Origin: Pseudarthrobacter sp.
Lineage (GTDB): Bacteria > Actinomycetota > Actinomycetes > Actinomycetales > Micrococcaceae
NCBI GenBank assembly: GCA_013362385.1
Contig: JABFWC010000021.1
Coordinates: 1-10,841, forward strand
Direction of reading: 5' to 3'
Length of the DNA stretch: 10,841 bases
Each line of letters starts with the position of its first letter. Position 1 is the first letter of the stretch. Below, one piece after another: positions 6,200-10,841 of the stretch. The position numbers and the translations under genes were made by a program. A model generated the notes under the pieces. It saw only the letters and a program-made list of their open reading frames with translations, was not told the DNA's origin and did not search any database.

Positions 6200-7443
6200 G
6201 CGCTTTCGTTGATGAACTGGAGCACCTGCGCGGCCCCTCCTCGGCGGATGAACGCGCCCGCACTCCCCTGCCCCTCGACGGCATCAAAATCGTGGACTTC
6301 ACCCAGGTGTTCATGGGCCCGTCCTGCACCCAGTTGCTGGGCGATTTCGGCGCGGACATCATCAAGGTGGAGCGCCCCGGCGCGGGCGACATTTCCCGCA
6401 ACTCATTCCCTGACAAAGACGGCCAGGACAACCCGATCTTCCTCTCCATCAACCGGAACAAGCGCAGCGTCTCGGTGGACACCCGGACCGAGGAAGGACG
6501 GAATGTCCTGCACGTCCTCCTCGCGGACGCGGACGTGGTGGTCAGCAACTTCCGCTCCGGCGTGATGGAACGCATGGGCTTCGGCTACGAGGAACTCAAG
6601 AAGGAAAACCCGGGCATCATCTGGGCCTCCGGCACGGGCTTTGGCCCCGTGGGCCCCTACTCCCATAAGGGCGGCCAGGACGCCATCGCCCAGGCCTACT
6701 CCGGGGTCATGTGGCGGCGCGAGTCAGACGACGTCAAACCCTCCATCTACCCCACCACCTTGTGCGACTACATCACGGGAATGCACCTGATGCAGGGCAT
6801 CTTGCTGGCCCTGCGAACCCGGCAGGCCTCGGGCGTGGGGCAGAAGGTCTAGGTGACCATGTATGACTCCATGCTGCACCTTCAAATGCAGGAAGCCTGC
6901 ATGCAGCTCAACCGCGGCTACGAGGTCAACTGGGGCGCCATGCCCCTGAGCGGCGTCTTCGAAACCACCGACGGCGCAGTGTGCATGGTCGGCGGCTTCA
7001 CCCCGGACCCGCTCGCCCGGATCTCCGACGCCCTGGGCCTGGACGAGGACCTTACACAGCGGCCCGGTTTCGCCACACTGGAGCAGCAGTTCAAGAACAA
7101 ACCCGCCCTGCAGGCCATCTTCCGCGAACATTTTGCCACCAACACCACGGAGTACTGGACCACAAGGCTGGAGGAACACGGACTACTCAACGCCCCCGTC
7201 CACACCCTTGAGCAGACGCTCGCTGACGCCCAGACCGAGGCGAACGGAATGATCGTGGAGGCCGAGCATCCGAGCGTGGGCACGGTAAAAATGCTCAACG
7301 CGCCTATCCGCCTCTCCGCGACCCCGCCCGCGATCCGGCGCGTGGCGCCGCGGCTGGGTGAACACAACGTGGAGGTCCTGAGGGAGAACGGATTCGATGA
7401 CACGACGATAGAGCGCCTGCAGGAGCTGGGGGTACTCCGGTGA
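6196..7443 (+). pseudogene. Class III (CaiB/BaiF) CoA-transferase interrupted by in-frame TAG
   Basis: Class III CoA-transferases move CoA from one acyl-CoA to an acid through a catalytic Asp. The N-terminal part has VDFTQVFMGPS (33-43), DFGADIIKVERPGAGD (50-65), NRNKRSV (87-92) and the likely catalytic Asp191 in TLCDYITG. Codon 219 (6850-6852) is TAG, in GVGQKV-stop-VTMYDSML, where family members usually read GQxVEV or GQxVDV, so one G-to-T change from GAG explains it. The same frame then continues without any other damage to the natural TGA at 7443, giving about 415 codons in total, the normal length. The 3' part starts at a GTG (6853) that touches the TAG and has AGAAGG upstream, so reinitiation could yield two subunits. 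TAG is also used as a normal stop by the SDR gene here, so general reassignment is unlikely. ATG at 6196 overlaps the previous stop. Confidence 0.8.
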
Positions 7444-8249
7444 GCAGTACCGCCCAGAAGACGATGGTCGACCAGGTCACCCTGATCATCAAGAACAACG
7501 TAGCTACTGTGGTGATTGACCGCCAGCACGTCTTGAACGCCGTTGACGGCAGCGCTCAGGCGCGGCTCAATGAAATCTGGGCCCAGCTGGAGCAGGACGC
7601 GTCCGTGCGGGCCGTCGTCATCACGGGTGCCGGGTCCCGTGCCTTCTGCGTGGGTGCGGATATGTCCGCCGCCGCGGTGGACAAGACCGGCCTGGAATAC
7701 TGGGCCGGCCTGGACCCCAACGGCTTCGGTGGCCTGAGCCTGCGCACCACCCTGGACATCCCCGTGATCGCCAAGGTCAACGGCTACGCGCTGGGCGGCG
7801 GGATGGAGATCGTCCTGGGTGCCGACATCGTGGTGGCGGCAGACAGCGCGCAGTTCGGGCTGACCGAGCCGCGGGTTGGGCGGCTGGCGCTCGACGGCGG
7901 CATCCACCAGCTGCTGCGCCGCGTCCCCTACACCCAGGCCATGGGCATGCTCCTCACGGGCCGGAAGGCCGGCGCCGCCGAAATGCAGGCCATGGGCTTG
8001 GTCAATGAAGTGGTTCCGGCTGGGGAGCTCGACGCCGCCGTGCAGCGCTGGGTGGACCAGATCCTCGCCTGCGCCCCCACCTCCGTGCGTGCGGTCAAGC
8101 AGATGGCTGCCCGGACGTCGCACCTGACAGCCACCGAAGCGCGCGGTCTCCGGCTGCCGGCACTCATGGCCGCCCTGGACAGCAAGGACTCCGCCGAAGG
8201 CGTCCGCGCGTTCCAGGAAAAACGCCAACCGGTGTGGCCCGGCTGCTGA
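7440..8249 (+). CDS. Enoyl-CoA hydratase/isomerase (crotonase family)
   Basis: A 269-residue crotonase-fold enzyme acting on acyl-CoA thioesters, normally by adding water to an enoyl-CoA or shifting its double bond. The oxyanion-hole segments are GADMSAA at 72-78 and ALGGGMEI at 117-124. Both acids used by true hydratases are present: Glu123 in GGGMEIVLGADI and Glu143 in AQFGLTEPRVG. The C-terminal Ala-rich helices and length are normal. The start is GTG at 7440, which overlaps the preceding TGA by four bases (GTGA) with a GGAG/GGGGG-rich Shine-Dalgarno region before it. Pairing with a CoA-transferase recalls the carnitine-type CaiB/CaiD module, but the other neighbours differ. It most likely acts on the CoA ester formed by the upstream enzyme. 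Confidence 0.9.
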   Translation: MSSTAQKTMVDQVTLIIKNNVATVVIDRQHVLNAVDGSAQARLNEIWAQLEQDASVRAVVITGAGSRAFCVGADMSAAAVDKTGLEYWAGLDPNGFGGLSLRTTLDIPVIAKVNGYALGGGMEIVLGADIVVAADSAQFGLTEPRVGRLALDGGIHQLLRRVPYTQAMGMLLTGRKAGAAEMQAMGLVNEVVPAGELDAAVQRWVDQILACAPTSVRAVKQMAARTSHLTATEARGLRLPALMAALDSKDSAEGVRAFQEKRQPVWPGC

Positions 8250-8319
8250 GCAGTGCCGACATCAAGGTGGCCCGCCGCCGTCGAACTTCTACTTCCACAA
8301 CCCCTGAAAGGGAACAAAC

Positions 8320-9267
8320 ATGCCGCAATCCGCTGCGCCCAACCCTGAATCCCTGGCCCCCGGCGTGTGGGGCGTTGTCGCGACGCCGTTCCAGGGCAGC
8401 ACCCAGGACGTGGACCTGGACAGCCTCTCCGACCTCGTGGAACGCTACGAAACCATCGGCGCCACCGGCCTTACCGTCCTGGGCGTGTTCGGCGAAGCAG
8501 CCGCACTCACACCCGAGGAGCGCCGGCAGGTCCTGGAAATCGCCGTCGAATGCACCAACCTGCCCCTGGTGGTGGGAGTATCCGCCCTGGCCACCCGGCC
8601 TGCTATCGAGGAAATCCGGGCAGCCCAGCAGGCAGCCGGCCAGCGGCTCGCCGCCGTCATGGTCCAGGCCAACTCGCCAAAACCGGACGCGGTGGCCGCC
8701 CACCTGGACGCCATCCACCGTGCCACCGGCGCCAAAGTGGTCCTGCAGGACTACCCCCTGGCCAGCGGCGTCACCATCTCCACCGACGCGCTCATCGCCG
8801 TGGTCAAGGCAAGCCCCGCCGTCATCGCCATCAAGGCCGAGGCACCGCCCACCAGCGTGGCCATCGCAACCCTCAGCTCCGCCACCGGGATCTCGGTCTT
8901 CGGCGGGCTCGGCGGCCAGGGCCTCCTGGACGAACTGCTCGCCGGAGCGGCAGGAGCCATGACCGGATTCTCCTACCCGGAAGCGCTCATTGCCTGCGTC
9001 CGCGCCTGGCAGCGGGAAGGCTATGCGGCCGCCGCCGCCCAACTGCTGCCCTACCTGCCGCTCATCAACTTCGAGCAGCAGGCCAAGGTGGCACTGGCCA
9101 TCCGCAAGGAATGCCTGCGTGAACGGGGCTGGATCAAAGACTCCGCCGTCCGCGCACCGGCTGCCGGTTTCCCGGAGAACCTGCGGCACGCCATGGCCGC
9201 ACACCTCCGCGAAGCCGCCACGGCACTGAAATTGACCAGCGCCCTCCTATCAACCGGGAGCCTCTGA
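8320..9267 (+). CDS. DapA-family (DHDPS/NAL superfamily) aldolase or dehydratase
   Basis: A 315-residue TIM-barrel enzyme of the dihydrodipicolinate synthase/N-acetylneuraminate lyase superfamily, whose members form a Schiff base between a lysine and a 2-oxo acid, usually pyruvate. Seen are GVWGVVATPF at 15-24, GVFGEAAALTPEER at 55-68 (equivalent to the GTTGE carboxylate loop), Tyr145 in LQDYPLASG (in place of the common YNxP) and the Schiff-base Lys172 in IAIKAEAPPT. Housekeeping lysine synthesis is unlikely given the operon and the altered motifs. A catabolic aldolase releasing pyruvate plus an aldehyde fits best, with the downstream aldehyde dehydrogenase taking the aldehyde. The ATG has AAAGGG about 9 bases upstream, follows a 70-base gap, and the stop overlaps the next start by one base. 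Confidence 0.85.
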   Translation: MPQSAAPNPESLAPGVWGVVATPFQGSTQDVDLDSLSDLVERYETIGATGLTVLGVFGEAAALTPEERRQVLEIAVECTNLPLVVGVSALATRPAIEEIRAAQQAAGQRLAAVMVQANSPKPDAVAAHLDAIHRATGAKVVLQDYPLASGVTISTDALIAVVKASPAVIAIKAEAPPTSVAIATLSSATGISVFGGLGGQGLLDELLAGAAGAMTGFSYPEALIACVRAWQREGYAAAAAQLLPYLPLINFEQQAKVALAIRKECLRERGWIKDSAVRAPAAGFPENLRHAMAAHLREAATALKLTSALLSTGSL

Positions 9268-10067
9268 TGGATCTGGGTATCACCGGACGGACGGCGCTTG
9301 TGGCGGCCTCCACCAGCGGGCTGGGACTTGCCGTGGCGAGGGCACTGGCCGCCGAGGGAGCCAAGGTTGCCGTCGTGGGCCGACGGCGGGACCGGGCCCA
9401 GGAGATCGTGGCCGAACTCCGGGCAGGCTACGGGGACCTTCCCGGCTTCTGTGCCATCGCCGTCGAGGCCGACCTCACCGCCCCTGGCGGAGCGGAAGCG
9501 GCAGTGGAGCAGACCGGATCCGGCCTGGGACCGATCGACATCCTGGTCCTCAACGGCCCCGGACCCAAGCCCGGCGCCGCCGCCAGCCTGGGATCCGAGG
9601 ACATCGGCGCCGCGTTCGACACCCTCGTCAAGCCGCACCAGGCGATGGTGTCCCTGACCCTTCCCGGGATGCGGGAGCGGCGGTGGGGAAGGATCCTCGC
9701 CGTCGGCTCCAGCGGCGTGGCGGCGCCGCTGCCGAACCTGGCCATCTCCAACACCGGCCGCGCCGCGCTGGCGGCATACCTCAAGACGCTCGCCGCCGAG
9801 GTGGCGCTGGACGGGGTCACCGTCAACCTGCTCCTACCCGGCAGGATCGCCACGGACCGGGTCACGGAGCTGGACCAGGCGGCCGCCAAGCGCCGCGGCA
9901 CGACGCTGGAGGAAATCCAGCTCGAATCCCGCAAAACCATCCCCGCCCGGCGGTATGGGGACCCCGCCGAATTCGGAGCCGCCGCCGCCTTCCTGTGCAG
10001 CGCTCCGGCGTCGTACATCACCGGCGTGGCACTGCGGTGCGACGGCGGCCTCATCCGCAGCCTCTAG
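9267..10067 (+). CDS. Divergent SDR-family oxidoreductase
   Basis: A 266-residue Rossmann-fold protein of the short-chain dehydrogenase/reductase superfamily, close in look to the BKR-like group. The cofactor loop reads AASTSGLG at 13-20 instead of TGxxxGxG, and NGPGP at 96-100 stands where NNAG is usual. Ser148 and Ser149 are at the place of the catalytic serine. The YxxxK pair is absent: the segment LAISNTGRAAL (158-168) puts Ser161 and Arg165 where Tyr and Lys would be. Such SDRs may still bind NAD(P), but their chemistry is unclear. LPGRIATDR at 190-198 matches the usual substrate-loop start. ATG at 9267 shares one base with the previous TGA and has GGGAG six bases upstream. The gene ends with TAG. 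Confidence 0.85.
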   Translation: MDLGITGRTALVAASTSGLGLAVARALAAEGAKVAVVGRRRDRAQEIVAELRAGYGDLPGFCAIAVEADLTAPGGAEAAVEQTGSGLGPIDILVLNGPGPKPGAAASLGSEDIGAAFDTLVKPHQAMVSLTLPGMRERRWGRILAVGSSGVAAPLPNLAISNTGRAALAAYLKTLAAEVALDGVTVNLLLPGRIATDRVTELDQAAAKRRGTTLEEIQLESRKTIPARRYGDPAEFGAAAAFLCSAPASYITGVALRCDGGLIRSL

Positions 10068-10094
10068 CCCGCCTCAATCTTCCAAAGGAACGCC

Positions 10095-10841
10095 ATGACC
10101 TCCACCGCATTGGACCCCCAAACCACCACCCACGCGCACCTCACCGCCCGGCACTTCATCAATGGCCAGTGGCTGGGCGAGGCCGAAACCCGGCGGATGA
10201 ACCCGGCCCGGCCGGACGAGCTGGCAGCACTATCTCCCAGCGGCACCGCCGCGGACGTGGACGCCGCCATCACCGCCGCCGCTGCTGCCCCACCCGCCTG
10301 GGCCGCACTGCCCGCGCCCTCCCGCGGCGCCATCCTGATCACGGCCGGAAACCTGTTGATCGAACGGCAGGCCGCCATCGCCGAGGACCTGGTCCGCGAG
10401 GAAGGCAAAACACTGGCCGAGGCCAAGAGCGAAGTGAAGCGCGCCTCCGACGTGCTGCGCTTCTTCGGCTCGCTTGGCTGGGCTGCCACCGGCGAAGTGC
10501 TTCCCAGCGGCCTGCCGGACACCACCATCACCACCCGCCGCGAACCCCTGGGCGTCGTCGGCCTGATCACCCCCTGGAACTTCCCCTTCGCCATCCCGGC
10601 CTGGAAGGCGGCGCCGGCACTGATCAGCGGCAACGCCGTGGTCATCAAGCCCGCCGAGCTCACCCCGCTGTCCGCCACCCACCTGGCCCGCGCCCTGCAG
10701 GACGCAGGACTGCCCGGCGGCGTATTCAACGTGGTCCACGGCAAGGGCCGCGTCGTCGGCGACGCCCTGGCCCGCGATCCCCGCATAGCCGGGATGTCCT
10801 TCACCGGTTCCACCAACGTGGGCCTTGGGCTGCAGGAGATC
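10095..10841 (+). CDS. NAD(P)-dependent aldehyde dehydrogenase, 3' end outside window
   Basis: The first 249 residues of an ALDH-superfamily enzyme, which oxidises an aldehyde to the acid. Visible are the family N-terminus (FINGQWLGEA, 21-30), TPWNFP at 159-164 with Asn162 of the oxyanion hole, VIKPAE at 183-188 with the cofactor-binding Lys185, and FTGST at 236-240. The catalytic Glu and Cys lie beyond the window, so catalytic competence cannot be judged. The ATG at 10095 has AAAGGAA four bases upstream and lies 27 bases after the SDR stop, in the same operon. The overall look is closest to semialdehyde dehydrogenases such as the succinate- or 2-oxoglutarate-semialdehyde type, and the neighbouring aldolase suggests it takes the released aldehyde. 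Substrate assignment is inference. Confidence 0.9.
   Translation, partial: MTSTALDPQTTTHAHLTARHFINGQWLGEAETRRMNPARPDELAALSPSGTAADVDAAITAAAAAPPAWAALPAPSRGAILITAGNLLIERQAAIAEDLVREEGKTLAEAKSEVKRASDVLRFFGSLGWAATGEVLPSGLPDTTITTRREPLGVVGLITPWNFPFAIPAWKAAPALISGNAVVIKPAELTPLSATHLARALQDAGLPGGVFNVVHGKGRVVGDALARDPRIAGMSFTGSTNVGLGLQEI

Noticed and set aside
6850..6852. TAG read as a sense codon (genetic code change or pyrrolysine)
   Set aside because: The SDR and the 876-1175 gene end naturally with TAG, and the family position normally holds Glu or Asp, so a point mutation is far simpler.
6918..8228. 436-codon minus-strand frame
   Set aside because: It is antisense to the CoA-transferase and crotonase genes, which have clear family motifs on plus.
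1..10841. CRISPR array, tRNA, rRNA, transposase gene or phage genes
   Set aside because: No regularly spaced repeats, no tRNA- or rRNA-like sequence and no transposase or phage protein motif were seen on either strand.

Overview
The window looks like chromosomal DNA from a high-GC actinobacterium, most likely Arthrobacter or a close relative in the Micrococcaceae. This is inferred from the strong G/C preference at third codon positions, the frequent GTG starts and the general look of the proteins. It was not tested by a search.

Left part (1-3404): all recognisable genes lie on the minus strand and gene density is low. In transcription order, from high to low coordinates, they are an MHS-family MFS transporter (3404-2097), a cytidine/blasticidin-deaminase-like zinc enzyme (2057-1575), an unrecognised 99-residue protein (1175-876) with a perfect terminator hairpin behind it, a possible 68-residue protein (616-410), and a multi-pass membrane protein that leaves the window at base 1. 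A 21-bp perfect hairpin flanked by 7-bp direct repeats lies at 1440-1500.

Middle (3405-3996): this long divergent region carries a badly decayed, inverted copy of the neighbouring regulator gene (3492-3780, minus). Each regulator copy still has a matching promoter: TTGATT-16-TATAGT on plus and TTGACG-16-TATAGT on minus, with 27 of 40 bases shared in the same register. The plus promoter carries a 12-bp palindrome over its -10. The old promoter of the dead copy may now drive the transporter.

Right part (3997-10841): an XRE-HTH/cupin regulator is followed by a tightly packed catabolic operon. Its genes encode an FAD-dependent oxidoreductase, a class III (CaiB/BaiF) CoA-transferase, an enoyl-CoA hydratase/isomerase, a DapA-family lyase/aldolase, a divergent SDR oxidoreductase and an aldehyde dehydrogenase cut by the window end. 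Three of the junctions overlap by 1-4 bases. The likely logic is import of an organic acid by the MFS protein, activation to a CoA thioester, redox and hydration steps, cleavage by the aldolase and oxidation of the aldehyde. The substrate cannot be read from the sequence.

The most striking defect is an in-frame TAG at 6850-6852 that splits the CoA-transferase where the family usually has Glu or Asp. The rest of that gene is intact, so this is a fresh nonsense mutation, a sequencing error, or a split gene with reinitiation at the adjoining GTG.
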